Positions 1-8,299 are shown, counted from the stretch's first letter. The stretch is DNA of 45,050 nt from JAZLFH01 sp045615705 (GCA_045615705.1 JAZLFH010000029.1:1-45050), one strand, 5' to 3'. The notes: generated by a model not told the origin, from the letters alone. Made by a program: numbers and translations.

Positions 1-956
1 TCAAATTGAGTGTAATCACTTGTGGAAAGGCTGGCAAGAGATATTTCTTCATAACCCGTAGAAGCAATCAACTTTTTTGCATCATCCAAAAGTTTTTCGG
101 GAGTTTTTTCTCTTACGGGGCGATAAATCATACCTGCCTGACAGAACCTGCAACCTCTGATGCAACCACGGAAAACTTCAAGAGAAACTCTGTCATGAAC
201 AATGTCCATAAACGGTACAATCATCTTATCCGGAAAATCTACGCTATCGAGATTTTTTATTATTCTCTTAATGATTTTTGGCTTTGCTTCATCACAATTT
301 GGAACCATACTTTTTATGGTCCCGTCTTCATTATAAGAAACATCATAGAATTTAGGTACATAGATTCCGTCTATTTTTGCTATTTTTTTAAGGTAGTCAT
401 CACGAGTTCCGCCTTCTTTTTGCCATTCGATATAAGCGTCCATAAGTTCTGAGATTACTTCTTCGCCTTCACCTATCGTGAAAAAATCAAAAAAGTCAGC
501 CAATGGCTCCGGGTTATAAGCACAAGGTCCGCCACCGTTTACAAACGGGTCGCCTTCCTTCCTTTCCGATGCCAAAAGCGGGATGCCTGCCAAAGAGAGC
601 ATATTTAAAACGCTTGTGTAACTCATCTCATATTGAAGGGTAAAAGATACAAAGTCAAAATTTTTTATAGGGTCATGTGTTTCAAGTGAAAAAAGAGGAA
701 CATTTTCCTTTCTCATTTCACTTTCCATATCCTCCCAAGGAGCAAAAACTCTTTCGCAATATGTATCATCTCGTTTGTTCAATATATTTGCCAAAATCTT
801 CATTCCGAGATAACTCATGCCGACCTCGTAAACATCCGGGAAGCAGAACGCATACCTGATTTTTACATCATTCGGATTCTTTATAACACTGTTTAATTCA
901 CCTCCGCAATAGCGGGTTGGTTTCTGCACTCTTTTAAGCAATTTATCGATATTCAT
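1..956 (-). CDS. B12-binding-type radical SAM protein, 3' part missing
   Basis: The frame is open from an ATG at 954-956 to the window edge, giving 318 codons without a stop, so the C-terminal part lies outside. The protein begins MNIDKLLKRVQKPTRYCGGE and carries a C-x3-C-x2-C cluster (CIRGCRFC, near residue 262) that would bind the SAM-cleaving [4Fe-4S] cluster. The part before it has the look of a cobalamin-binding-type N-terminal domain (FPDVYEVGMSYLGMKIL, then GGGPCAYNPEPLADFFDFF). This matches the conserved radical SAM family often found near sporulation membrane proteases and ribonuclease G in Clostridia; its chemistry is not established to my knowledge. A small membrane-protein gene lies 46 bp upstream on the same strand, probably in the same transcript. 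Family membership is fairly sure; exact function is not. Confidence 0.85.
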   Translation of the reverse strand, partial: MNIDKLLKRVQKPTRYCGGELNSVIKNPNDVKIRYAFCFPDVYEVGMSYLGMKILANILNKRDDTYCERVFAPWEDMESEMRKENVPLFSLETHDPIKNFDFVSFTLQYEMSYTSVLNMLSLAGIPLLASERKEGDPFVNGGGPCAYNPEPLADFFDFFTIGEGEEVISELMDAYIEWQKEGGTRDDYLKKIAKIDGIYVPKFYDVSYNEDGTIKSMVPNCDEAKPKIIKRIIKNLDSVDFPDKMIVPFMDIVHDRVSLEVFRGCIRGCRFCQAGMIYRPVREKTPEKLLDDAKKLIASTGYEEISLASLSTSDYTQF

Positions 957-1002
957 ATAAAAACCTCACTCATGAATATTTTACCTAAAAAAGTTGTTTT
1001 TT

Positions 1003-1221
1003 TCAAGGCAAATTTTCCATAACGGTATTTAAAATATTCTCTGATACATTCAAAGTGCTTTCATACACGGACTGAAAGTCTGTATTATAAGAAACAAAAC
1101 TTTTAAGGTACGACATTTTTTCGGGATAAAAATGTTTTACCGTAAGAACGGAAGAAAGTAAGATGCTTGAAATTATAAACCTTATTGCAAAGCGTTTTAA
1201 GTATTTTTTGGAATATTTCAT
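1003..1221 (-). CDS. small single-pass membrane protein of unknown function
   Basis: This 72-residue protein has a basic N-terminus (MKYSKKYLKRF) followed by one hydrophobic segment (about residues 11-28, IRFIISSILLSSVLTV), so it probably sits in the membrane with a roughly 45-residue tail outside. A good GAGGTG ribosome binding site lies 7-8 bases before the ATG, which supports it as a real gene. It is 46 bp upstream of the radical SAM gene on the same strand. In Clostridia this neighbourhood often holds SpoIVFA/M23-type sporulation proteins, and the tail (YNTDFQSVYE) is faintly like the membrane-proximal part of those. It could therefore be a shortened relative, but no peptidase domain is present. 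Function unknown. Confidence 0.6.
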   Translation of the reverse strand: MKYSKKYLKRFAIRFIISSILLSSVLTVKHFYPEKMSYLKSFVSYNTDFQSVYESTLNVSENILNTVMENLP

Positions 1222-1294
1222 AAATTATCACCTCAAAGTAGAGTATGTGAAATTTGTACAAAAAAGAACATAAAAAAATTTTTTTATAAATGTG

Positions 1295-1323
1295 TTGCAT
1301 TTTTTGTAGAAACGGTGTATTAT
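1295..1323 (+). promoter_or_regulatory. sigma-A-type promoter of the aminotransferase gene
   Basis: TTGCAT (1295-1300) and TATTAT (1318-1323) are separated by exactly 17 bases and lie 55 bases upstream of the aminotransferase start codon. Confidence 0.6.
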
Positions 1324-1377
1324 ATAACATAATATAAATTAAACCATAACAATTTATTTATGATTTGGAGGCAACAA

Positions 1378-2571
1378 ATGTATTTATCGAAAAAGTATTC
1401 GTCCATAGGTCCATCGCCGACACTTTTTATAAACTCAAAGTTTAAGGCAATGAAGGCTGACGGCATAGATGTTGTAGGATTTGGAGCGGGAGAACCTGAT
1501 TTTGACACTCCTCAGAACATAAAAGATGCGGGAATAAAGGCAATAAACGAAGGAAAAACAAAATACACCCCTGCATCAGGCACAATAGAATTAAAAGAAG
1601 CTATTGTCAAAAAACTGAAAAATGAAAACGGACTCGACTATACGGTTAATGATATAGTTGTTTCAAATGGTGCAAAACATTCACTTTTAAATGTGTTTGG
1701 TGCAATATTAAATCCCGGCGATGAAGTTATTATTCCGGCTCCGTGTTGGGTAAGTTATCCGGAAATGGTAAGACTTTCGGACGGAGTACCTGTTTTTGTA
1801 AATGCAGAAGAAAAAGACTTTTTCAAAGTCAACGAAGAAATGATAGAAAAGGCAAAAACTCAGAGGACAAGAGCAGTTATAATCAACACTCCGTGCAATC
1901 CTACGGGAATGTGCTATACAAAGGAAGAACTCAGAAAAATTGTTGATTTCTGCGTAAAAAATGAAATTTATATGATTTCCGATGAAGTTTATGAGCATTT
2001 CATATATGGCGATATAGAGCATGTTTCCGTTGCATCGTTTGGAGAAGATGCAAAAAGACTCACAATAACAGTAAATGCAGTTTCAAAAACATACGGAATG
2101 ACAGGATGGAGAATAGGGTACACCGCAAGCGACCCAAAGATTGCAAAAGTGATGTCAAATGTTCAAAGTCATGCAACATCAAATCCAAACTCAATAGCAC
2201 AATATGCTGCGACAGAAGCTCTTTTGGGCGGAGTTGCATTTGTTAAAGAAAAGGCAATTGAGTACAAGTCCCGCCGTGATTATATGGTAGACAGGATAAA
2301 CAGTATAGACGGTGTTTCGTGCTTAAAACCTGACGGTGCATTTTATGTGATGATGAATATTGAAAAACTTGTCGGTAAAAAATACGGCGACAAAGAAATT
2401 ACTGATGCAGATTCCTTTTCGGGACTGTTTTTGGAAAAGGCACTTGTTGCGGTTGTTCCGGGAACAGGTTTTGGTGCAAAGTATCATGTAAGATGGAGTT
2501 ATGTAACAACAAAAGAAAACATTGTTAAAGGAATGGACAGACTTGAAAAGTTTGTTTCTGAATTAAAATAA
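1378..2571 (+). CDS. class I/II PLP aminotransferase, aspartate aminotransferase-like
   Basis: The 397-residue protein has the full fold-type I aminotransferase layout. It has the N-terminal GAGEPDFDTP substrate segment, a CNPTGMCY segment, ISDEVYEHFIYG around the cofactor Asp and Tyr, and SKTYGMTGWRIGY, where K237 would form the Schiff base with pyridoxal phosphate. A C-terminal Arg in KYHVRWSYVT would bind the substrate carboxylate. Length and motifs fit the Ib subgroup of aspartate aminotransferases (oxaloacetate plus glutamate to aspartate), although relatives also act on aromatic amino acids or alanine. I chose the ATG at 1378 because TTGGAGGC lies 7-9 bases upstream; the ATG at 1360 has no such site. 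It has its own promoter and is followed after 56 bp by spoIIM. Confidence 0.92.
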   Translation: MYLSKKYSSIGPSPTLFINSKFKAMKADGIDVVGFGAGEPDFDTPQNIKDAGIKAINEGKTKYTPASGTIELKEAIVKKLKNENGLDYTVNDIVVSNGAKHSLLNVFGAILNPGDEVIIPAPCWVSYPEMVRLSDGVPVFVNAEEKDFFKVNEEMIEKAKTQRTRAVIINTPCNPTGMCYTKEELRKIVDFCVKNEIYMISDEVYEHFIYGDIEHVSVASFGEDAKRLTITVNAVSKTYGMTGWRIGYTASDPKIAKVMSNVQSHATSNPNSIAQYAATEALLGGVAFVKEKAIEYKSRRDYMVDRINSIDGVSCLKPDGAFYVMMNIEKLVGKKYGDKEITDADSFSGLFLEKALVAVVPGTGFGAKYHVRWSYVTTKENIVKGMDRLEKFVSELK

Positions 2572-2627
2572 CGGAATACAAAACAATAGTAGTGCATAGT
2601 ATGTACCACAAAGGATGGTGCATACAA

Positions 2628-3212
2628 ATGATTAAAAAGACAAACAGCATAATCGATAAGCATGTAAAAGAAAATTACTTGCCTTATGCGGTTGTGCTGT
2701 TTTCTGTACTTTTAGGAGTTTTGTTTGGGGCAGACTGCGTAAGAAATATTTCTGCTACGCAAAAGGGAGCCTTGGTAACATATCTCACAGAACGGCTAAA
2801 CACAATAAGCCCGGATTTGTTTGGACATATAAAAGCAAATGTAATATCCGCACTAATATGGGGTACATCAATATTTCTGTGCGGATTTTCAAATATGTTA
2901 CTGCCGCTTTTGATATTAATCGTAACAACAAGGGGATTCACATTAGGTTTTACAAGTGCATTTTTACTTATAAGCAGTGAACCGGTAAATAAAGCAATGT
3001 CATTAATTGTTCCTCAATGTATTTTCTCAATTCCTGTTATTTTGATTTTTTCGGCAATTGTTTTTCGACAAACTGTAAAATTGAAAAACAAACGGGATAA
3101 AAAGTCAATAATCCATACATATTGTGCAAGATCTTTTGTTACAATCATTATCTTGTTGTTAAGTGCGATTTTAGAGGGCGGATTGTCATTTTTGATGTTA
3201 GGAATATTGTAG
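2628..3212 (+). CDS. spoIIM: stage II sporulation protein M
   Basis: This 194-residue integral membrane protein has about five hydrophobic segments (for example LPYAVVLFSVLLGVLFGAD near residue 19, and LLPLLILIVTTRGFTLGFTS in the middle). The TRGFTLGFTSAFL segment and the overall order are typical of SpoIIM, which with SpoIID and SpoIIP forms the engulfment machinery that thins septal peptidoglycan after asymmetric division. The start at 2628 is favoured by AAGGATGG nine bases upstream; a longer frame from 2592 lacks a ribosome binding site. In many Firmicutes spoIIM lies next to a XerD gene, as here. No terminator is visible between it and the aminotransferase. Confidence 0.85.
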   Translation: MIKKTNSIIDKHVKENYLPYAVVLFSVLLGVLFGADCVRNISATQKGALVTYLTERLNTISPDLFGHIKANVISALIWGTSIFLCGFSNMLLPLLILIVTTRGFTLGFTSAFLLISSEPVNKAMSLIVPQCIFSIPVILIFSAIVFRQTVKLKNKRDKKSIIHTYCARSFVTIIILLLSAILEGGLSFLMLGIL

Positions 3213-3350
3213 CAATATAGACAAAATTCTTTGATAGTTTTTGTTAAAAATGCGTTATATACAAACCATTATTTTTGTAGTAAAATTATGTATACTTGAT
3301 TACGGAAAAAACAATTTGTAAAGTATTTTTCACTATAAGGTGTGTAGGCT

Positions 3351-4232
3351 TTGGAAGGTTATATTAATTCCTTTGTCGAGTATCTTGAGAAGAATCGGAA
3401 ATTGTCGAAAAATACAGTAGTATCATACAAAAGAGATCTAACATTTTTCAATCGATTTGTTGATAACTTATCAGTTAACTTGACAGAAATAACAAAAGTG
3501 AATATTGATGCGTTTGTTGAGTTGTTAAAGGCAAACAAGAAGTCAAATTCAACCATAGCGAGATATTTGGTTTCTATACATAGGTTTTATATTTATTTAA
3601 TTGACAATGGATTTGCAAAAAATGACCCGACTATTGAAACGGAAACTCCTAAAAAAGAAGTAAAACTTCCTAAGGTTTTGACGGCAAATGAGATTGACAG
3701 ACTTTTGGATTTTTCAGATTGTACGGCACTTAAAGATTATAGGGACAAGGCGATGCTTGAAGTGTTGTACGCAACGGGAATAAAAGTGAGCGAACTGATT
3801 GGACTTGACCTTAGAGATGTTGATATAAAAAATCAACAGATAAAAGTCGGAAACGGCAATAAAAAGAGAAATGTGCCGATGGTGAAGACAGCAACTGAAG
3901 CATTGTCATTTTACATAGAAAATGCGAGAATGATGATGGTGTCAACGAAGAGAGAAAAAGCACTTTTTGTAAATTGCTCCGGCGAGAGGATGACACGCCA
4001 AGGATTTTGGAAGATTGTAAAGACCTGTGCTAAACGAGCAAACATTAAAAGTGAAATAACACCGCAAACACTCAGAAATTCTTTTGCTACTCATCTTTTG
4101 CAAAACGGAGCAGATGTTACATCGGTATCCGAAATGCTCGGATATACAGATAAACGGTCTGCGAGTGGGTTTGAAACGCTTGTAAACAAGAAAATTAAAT
4201 CGGTTTATAATAAAGCTCATCCGAGAGCGTAA
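3351..4232 (+). CDS. XerD-like tyrosine recombinase, predicted catalytically inactive
   Basis: The 293-residue protein aligns end to end with XerD, from the SAM-like DNA-binding domain (residues 1-100, LSKNTVVSYKRDL) to the terminal HPRA. It starts at a TTG with AAGGTG eight bases upstream. Nearly all catalytic positions are changed. XerD R148 is K145 (ATGIKVSEL), K172 is N168 (GNGNKKR), H244 is Q239 and R247 is kept as R242 (PQTLRN), H270 is Y265 (LGYTD), and the nucleophile Y279 is F274. From F274 to the C-terminus there are exactly 20 residues, as from the Tyr in XerD, so the alignment is not in doubt. The frame is intact, so it probably still folds and may bind DNA or a partner Xer protein. 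An active XerD would have to be encoded elsewhere. Confidence 0.85.
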   Translation: MEGYINSFVEYLEKNRKLSKNTVVSYKRDLTFFNRFVDNLSVNLTEITKVNIDAFVELLKANKKSNSTIARYLVSIHRFYIYLIDNGFAKNDPTIETETPKKEVKLPKVLTANEIDRLLDFSDCTALKDYRDKAMLEVLYATGIKVSELIGLDLRDVDIKNQQIKVGNGNKKRNVPMVKTATEALSFYIENARMMMVSTKREKALFVNCSGERMTRQGFWKIVKTCAKRANIKSEITPQTLRNSFATHLLQNGADVTSVSEMLGYTDKRSASGFETLVNKKIKSVYNKAHPRA

Positions 4233-4274
4233 GTGCAGTATTTTTTAGTCAAAGTATTGCACTTTTTTATTTTG
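4231..4274 (+). terminator. intrinsic terminator after the XerD-like gene
   Basis: AAGTGCAGTA (4231-4240) pairs with TATTGCACTT (4255-4264) over nine of ten positions and is followed by a T-rich run. The descending arm also contains the -35 box of the next promoter. Confidence 0.6.
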
Positions 4275-4285
4275 AAGTATATAAT
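4257..4285 (+). promoter_or_regulatory. promoter of the FMN riboswitch-ribU transcript
   Basis: TTGCAC (4257-4262), a 17-base spacer and a perfect TATAAT (4280-4285). Transcription would begin at about 4291, right at the first base of the riboswitch. Confidence 0.75.
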
Positions 4286-4290
4286 AATAT

Positions 4291-4396
4291 AGTCTTCGAG
4301 GCAGGGTTAAAATCCCGACCGGTGGTTACAGTCCACAAGCAAGAGCAGATTCGGTGAAATTCCGAAACCGACGGTATAGTCCGGATGAAAGGAGAA
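4291..4396 (+). promoter_or_regulatory. FMN riboswitch (RFN element)
   Basis: All conserved RFN blocks are present in order: AGTCTTCGAGGCAGGGTTAA, ATCCCGACCGGTGGTTACAG, AGTCCACAAGC, GATTCGGTGAAATTCCG, AAACCGACGGTATAGTC and CCGGATGAAAGGAGAA. The closing helix P1 would be formed by TCTTC (4293-4297) and GGAGA (4391-4395). GGAGA is also the ribosome binding site of ribU, six bases before its ATG. The simplest reading is that FMN binding closes P1 and hides the ribosome binding site, turning translation off. No separate terminator hairpin is visible between aptamer and gene. Confidence 0.95.
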
Positions 4397-4401
4397 TTAA
4401 T

Positions 4402-4977
4402 ATGAACAGTAATGTAAAAAAACTTACCCTAACGGCAATATTTTCGGCAATTTCAACGGTGCTTATGCTTCTTTTTGAGTTCCCGATTCCGTTTTTTCCA
4501 CCGTTTTTAAAACTTGACCTCGCAGATATTCCTTCACTTATTGTGGCGTTTGTGCAAGGCCCGATTTCTGGAATTATAACGGTTATAATCAGAAACCTCA
4601 TTAATGCACCATTTTCTGCAAGTGGCGGAGTAGGGGAAATTGCAAATGCGATTGTGGGAATTGCCTTTGTTGGTACAGCAGGATTGATATATAAGAAAAA
4701 AAGAACTGTTTCGGGTGCGGTTTTTTCACTTTTGTTTGGAACCATTGCGATGGGGGTTATATCAATATTTTCGAATTATTATATAATAATTCCGTTTTAT
4801 TCAAAGTTTATGCCGATAGATGCAATTATCTCACTTTGCAAAAAGACTATTCCGTTTGTTAAAACTCCGTTTGAGGCATCTGTTTTTGTTTTTATGCCGT
4901 TTACATTAATAAAAGGGGTAATTGTTTCACTGATTACATTTTTCATATACAAGCCGATAAGGAAGATAATAAATTAG
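4402..4977 (+). CDS. ribU: riboflavin transporter, ECF S-component
   Basis: The 191-residue, very hydrophobic protein has about six membrane segments. It carries features of RibU, such as LPIPFFPPFLKLDLADIPSL-like sequence (here FPIPFFPPFLKLDLADIPSL) near residue 27 and VRNLINAP-like sequence (IIRNLINAP) near residue 68. RibU binds riboflavin in the membrane and works with the shared EcfA-EcfA'-EcfT energising module, which is not in this window. The FMN riboswitch directly upstream confirms the substrate class. The ATG at 4402 is set by the riboswitch-embedded GGAGAA; a longer frame from 4354 would run through the aptamer and is not credible. Conserved length for the family. Confidence 0.93.
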   Translation: MNSNVKKLTLTAIFSAISTVLMLLFEFPIPFFPPFLKLDLADIPSLIVAFVQGPISGIITVIIRNLINAPFSASGGVGEIANAIVGIAFVGTAGLIYKKKRTVSGAVFSLLFGTIAMGVISIFSNYYIIIPFYSKFMPIDAIISLCKKTIPFVKTPFEASVFVFMPFTLIKGVIVSLITFFIYKPIRKIIN

Positions 4978-4986
4978 CAAAATTAA

Positions 4987-5272
4987 GGGGCTGTTTCAAA
5001 ATGCACAGACCACGCAAAGCACAGGGAAAACCACAATACCACCATTTTTAAGTTGTGCAAATGATGAAATGAGTCAGAAATTAAGGTAGAAATTCGTTTA
5101 TGCAACGAATTTCTGAATAATGTGCTTTGCGTTTTGAACAAACTTCGCCTCTCGGAGTACCTTCGTACGCCTTCGGGTACGCAAAAAGCCACGGCTTTTT
5201 GCCTCAGTTTGTCCAATCTGCACTATTTTGCTTCCAGCCCAAAAAGGGGGTGTCGCATTTTGCGACACCCCC
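4987..5272. repeat. MITE-like, hairpin-rich non-coding element
   Basis: This roughly 286-bp stretch fills the gap between ribU and hit. Its ends are imperfect inverted repeats: GGGGCTGTTTCAAAATGC at 4987-5004 matches the reverse complement of the right end (GGGGGTGTCGCAAAATGC) at 15 of 18 positions. GGGGCTGT-TCAAAA is a common type of transposon end. Inside are further perfect inverted repeats: ACGCAAAGCACA near 5012 with TGTGCTTTGCGT near 5121, a 10-bp GAAATTCGTT/AACGAATTTC hairpin near 5090-5114, and a 10-bp GCAAAAAGCC/GGCTTTTTGC hairpin near 5179-5200. A TTAA lies directly left of the element and another within a few bases on the right. No transposase is present. I infer a non-autonomous element; no coding region is credible here. 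Confidence 0.5.
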
Positions 5273-5277
5273 TTTTT
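5241..5277. terminator. bidirectional terminator between ribU and hit
   Basis: A perfect 17-bp stem (AAAAAGGGGGTGTCGCA with its complement) around a three-base loop, bounded by A and T runs. It can end transcription from ribU and from alaS-hit. It also forms the right end of the MITE-like element. Confidence 0.8.
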
Positions 5278-5309
5278 AAATTGAATAAAAAGCGTACAGA
5301 ATTTACATA

Positions 5310-5651
5310 TCAGCCCGGAGGCCAAGAGAGAAGTCGTCCTCCAAGCAAGTGAAAGTGAAGATGACCTACGCTTTGACCACCATTTTCGCCACAGTTATTT
5401 ATAATTCTGTATCCGTCTTTGTCGATACCCAACTCTTTTGCGAGAATTGATGCTCTTTCAAATATCTTAGCAACGATAATGCTGTTTGATGAATCAATTT
5501 CATTTGCGGAAGATATGTGCTTTTTCGGAATTATAAGAACATGAACGGGGGCTGCGGGACTAATGTCGTAAAAAGCGAGAATTTCATCATCTTCATATAC
5601 TTTTTTAGAAGGAATCTCGCCGTTTACTATTTTACAAAACAAACAATCCAT
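5310..5651 (-). CDS. HIT family (histidine triad) nucleotide-binding protein
   Basis: The 113-residue protein has the HINT layout: an N-terminal CLFCKIVNGEIPS segment, FYDISPAAPVHVLIIPKKH in the middle, and the catalytic triad GHLHFHLLGG (H-x-H-x-H) near residue 96. Family members hydrolyse adenosine phosphoramidates such as AMP-lysine or aminoacyl-adenylates. An AGGAGG site lies seven to eight bases upstream of the ATG. The gene is 11 bp downstream of alaS and shares its promoter. That pairing makes sense if the enzyme clears adenylates released by tRNA synthetases, though this is inference. The CxxC near the N-terminus suggests a zinc site as in many bacterial HINT proteins. Confidence 0.92.
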   Translation of the reverse strand: MDCLFCKIVNGEIPSKKVYEDDEILAFYDISPAAPVHVLIIPKKHISSANEIDSSNSIIVAKIFERASILAKELGIDKDGYRIINNCGENGGQSVGHLHFHLLGGRLLSWPPG

Positions 5652-5662
5652 AATAATCCTCC

Positions 5663-8299
5663 TTATTTAATCATCGAAGTAATTAAATCCTTGGCAACGC
5701 TTAGTGCTTCATCAATCTTTTCGGGAATTTTTCCTCCGGCGAAAGCACCATCGGGTCTTCCGCCACCGCCACCGCCGGTAACTTTTGCAGTTTCTCTGAC
5801 TATGTTACCGCAGTGTATTCCTCTCTCTACCGCACTTTTTGTTGCACAGCAAGCAAATGAAACGCTTCCGTTTTGTTCGCTTGCCAAAATCGCAACGCCT
5901 GTTTCCATCTTATCTCTCAGAGAGTCAGAGAGCGAGCGGAGTGCATCGGAAGAAAGGTTTAGTTTTGAAGATATGAAAGAAACACCGTTAATATCTACTG
6001 CATTTTTCAACAAATCGCTTGCAGAACTTGAAGCCAATTTTGACTGCAAAGCCTCAATTTCCTTTTGAGATTCTTTTAATTCTAAACTGATACTTTTTGC
6101 CTTTGAAACAACTTCACTGACTGATGTTTTAAGTTCTTGAGAAACATCATGCAAAATATCATCATTTTTCTTAATATACTCTAAAACTCCGATGCCTGTC
6201 GTAGCTTCAATTCTTCTTACGCCTGCCGCAACGCCCGATTCGGAAAGAATCTTGAAAAGTCCTGCTTGAGCCGTGTTTGAAAGATGAGTTCCGCCACAAA
6301 ATTCAATAGAGTAGTCGCCCATATTGACAACTCTTACCATGTCTGAATACTTTTCTCCAAACAGTGCTTTTGCACCTGTCTTTTTAGCCTCTTCGATGGG
6401 CATAACTTTGATATTAATGGGATAAGCTGAAAGAATTGCATCGTTTACTTTTTTCTCAACTTCTTTTAATTGCTCTTCACTTACTGCTTCAAAATGAGAG
6501 AAGTCAAACCTGAGTCTGCGTTCATCAACCATAGAACCCGCCTGAGCAATGTGGCTTCCCAAAACTTCCGTAAGAGCCTTTTGGAGAAGGTGGGTGGAAC
6601 TGTGGTTACGCATTATTGCAAGACGGCGAGTTTCATCGTATTTAGAATTCAAAGTATCGCCCAAAGAAACGGTACCTTCACTGATGTGGGCATAGTGAAG
6701 AATTTTACCATCGCCGAGTTTTTTGGCATTTTCTACTTCAATCTTGACACCCGGAGCAAAAAGAGACCCCGTATCACCGACCTGACCGCCGCTTTCACCA
6801 TATATGACGGTTTTATCGAGAATTATTATAGCATCATTTCCGTCCGAAACAGAATCTACAATGTTGTTGTCCTTAATAATCGCACAAACTTTACCACTGC
6901 ATTCTTTACTGTCATAACCTAAAAATTCTGTCTTGATTGACTTGTCCAGTTTTGTAAATATGTCTTCGCTCCAACCGGCTTCTTCGCCAACTTTACGCCC
7001 GTTTCTTGCACGCTCTTTTTGTTCAAGCATACAAGCGTTAAAGCCGTCAACATCCGCCTTAAATCCCTTTTCGGAAAGAATCTCACAAGTAAGGTCGATG
7101 GGGAAACCGTATGTGTCATAAAGTTTAAATGCATTTTCGCCGTCAAGAACACTTTTTCCGCTTTTTTCAAGTTCGGAAATAAAAGTGTCAAGTATTACAA
7201 GTCCGGAGTCAATTGTTTCGTTAAAACGCTTTTCCTCAATTTCGATTACTCTTTTTATGTAATCTCTCTTCTCGGCAAGTTCGGGGTATGCACCCTTTGA
7301 CTCGTCAATAACGGTATCGGCAATATCGGAAAGGAAAGGTTTGTTTATTCCGAGTAGTTTCCCGTGTCTGGCAGCCCTCCTCAAAAGTCTTCTCAAAACA
7401 TATCCTCTGCCTTCGTTAGATGGTCCGACACCGTCACAAACGAGGAATGTAGTGCTTCTGATATGGTCTGTAATAACACGAAGAGAAACATCGCTTTTTT
7501 CATCAGCACCGTACTTTACATTTGCTGTTTCGCTGATTTTAAGCATAACATTTCTTATTGTGTCAACTTCAAAAAGGTTATTTACATCTTGCATAATAAC
7601 GGCAAGTCTTTCAAGTCCCATACCGGTATCAATGTTGGGATGAGAAAGACGGTTATAAACGCCGTTTTCGTCTTTATCAAATTGAGTGAAAACTAAATTC
7701 CAGAATTCAACATATCGGTCGCATTCGCAACCAACTTTACAATCGGGTTTACCGCAACCATGCTCTGCACCGCGGTCAAAGTAAATCTCACTGCACGGAC
7801 CGCACGGACCTGTGCCGATTTCCCAGAAATTGTCTTCTTTTCCCATTTTAACAATTCTGTTTCTGTCAACGCCAACTTCATTTGCCCAGATTTCAATAGC
7901 CTCGTCATCGTCTTCATATACAGTAATCCAAAGCTTGTCTACCGGGATTTCCAAAACTTTAGTGATGAATTCCCATGCCCAGGAAGTAGCTTCATGCTTA
8001 AAGTAATCGCCGAAAGAAAAATTACCGAGCATCTCAAAAAAAGTTCCGTGCCGAGCCGTTTTTCCTACTCTTTCAATGTCGGGAGTTCTAATGCACTTTT
8101 GACAAGTAGTAACACGACTTCTCGGCGGAATTTCCTTTCCGGTGAAGTACGGCTTTAAAGGAGCCATACCTGCATTTATAAGCAAAAGACTGTTATCGTT
8201 TTGCGGTATAAGAGGAAAAGACGGCAGTCTTAAATGTCCTTTTGTTTCAAAAAAACTGAGGTACTTTTCACGAAGTTCGTTAAGTCCTAATTTTTCCAT
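5663..8299 (-). CDS. alaS: alanyl-tRNA synthetase
   Basis: The 878-residue length is normal for AlaRS. In order: the class II catalytic core (PSFPLIPQNDNSLLLINAGM and the ARHGTFFEMLGNFSFGDYFK motif), tRNA-recognition domain, the editing domain with zinc ligands HSSTH and CGGTHLSN (H-x3-H and C-x3-H), a coiled-coil linker near residue 720, and the C-terminal C-Ala domain with its GGGGGGRPDGAFAGG glycine run. It attaches alanine to tRNA-Ala and clears Ser/Gly-tRNA-Ala. The ATG at 8299 has AAAGGAGTG upstream; the longer frame runs through the tRNA-Gly gene antisense and is false. The leader is only about 15 bases, so no T-box controls it. It is followed by hit. Confidence 0.97.
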   Translation of the reverse strand: MEKLGLNELREKYLSFFETKGHLRLPSFPLIPQNDNSLLLINAGMAPLKPYFTGKEIPPRSRVTTCQKCIRTPDIERVGKTARHGTFFEMLGNFSFGDYFKHEATSWAWEFITKVLEIPVDKLWITVYEDDDEAIEIWANEVGVDRNRIVKMGKEDNFWEIGTGPCGPCSEIYFDRGAEHGCGKPDCKVGCECDRYVEFWNLVFTQFDKDENGVYNRLSHPNIDTGMGLERLAVIMQDVNNLFEVDTIRNVMLKISETANVKYGADEKSDVSLRVITDHIRSTTFLVCDGVGPSNEGRGYVLRRLLRRAARHGKLLGINKPFLSDIADTVIDESKGAYPELAEKRDYIKRVIEIEEKRFNETIDSGLVILDTFISELEKSGKSVLDGENAFKLYDTYGFPIDLTCEILSEKGFKADVDGFNACMLEQKERARNGRKVGEEAGWSEDIFTKLDKSIKTEFLGYDSKECSGKVCAIIKDNNIVDSVSDGNDAIIILDKTVIYGESGGQVGDTGSLFAPGVKIEVENAKKLGDGKILHYAHISEGTVSLGDTLNSKYDETRRLAIMRNHSSTHLLQKALTEVLGSHIAQAGSMVDERRLRFDFSHFEAVSEEQLKEVEKKVNDAILSAYPINIKVMPIEEAKKTGAKALFGEKYSDMVRVVNMGDYSIEFCGGTHLSNTAQAGLFKILSESGVAAGVRRIEATTGIGVLEYIKKNDDILHDVSQELKTSVSEVVSKAKSISLELKESQKEIEALQSKLASSSASDLLKNAVDINGVSFISSKLNLSSDALRSLSDSLRDKMETGVAILASEQNGSVSFACCATKSAVERGIHCGNIVRETAKVTGGGGGGRPDGAFAGGKIPEKIDEALSVAKDLITSMIK

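Noticed and set aside
3351..4232. XerD-like gene as a sign of a prophage or integron
   Set aside because: Neighbours are housekeeping genes, the spoIIM-xerD order is normal for Firmicutes, and the catalytic residues are gone.
4983..5352. Several 75-80 residue frames on both strands between ribU and hit
   Set aside because: They run through perfect hairpins of the MITE-like element, have no binding sites and no plausible composition.
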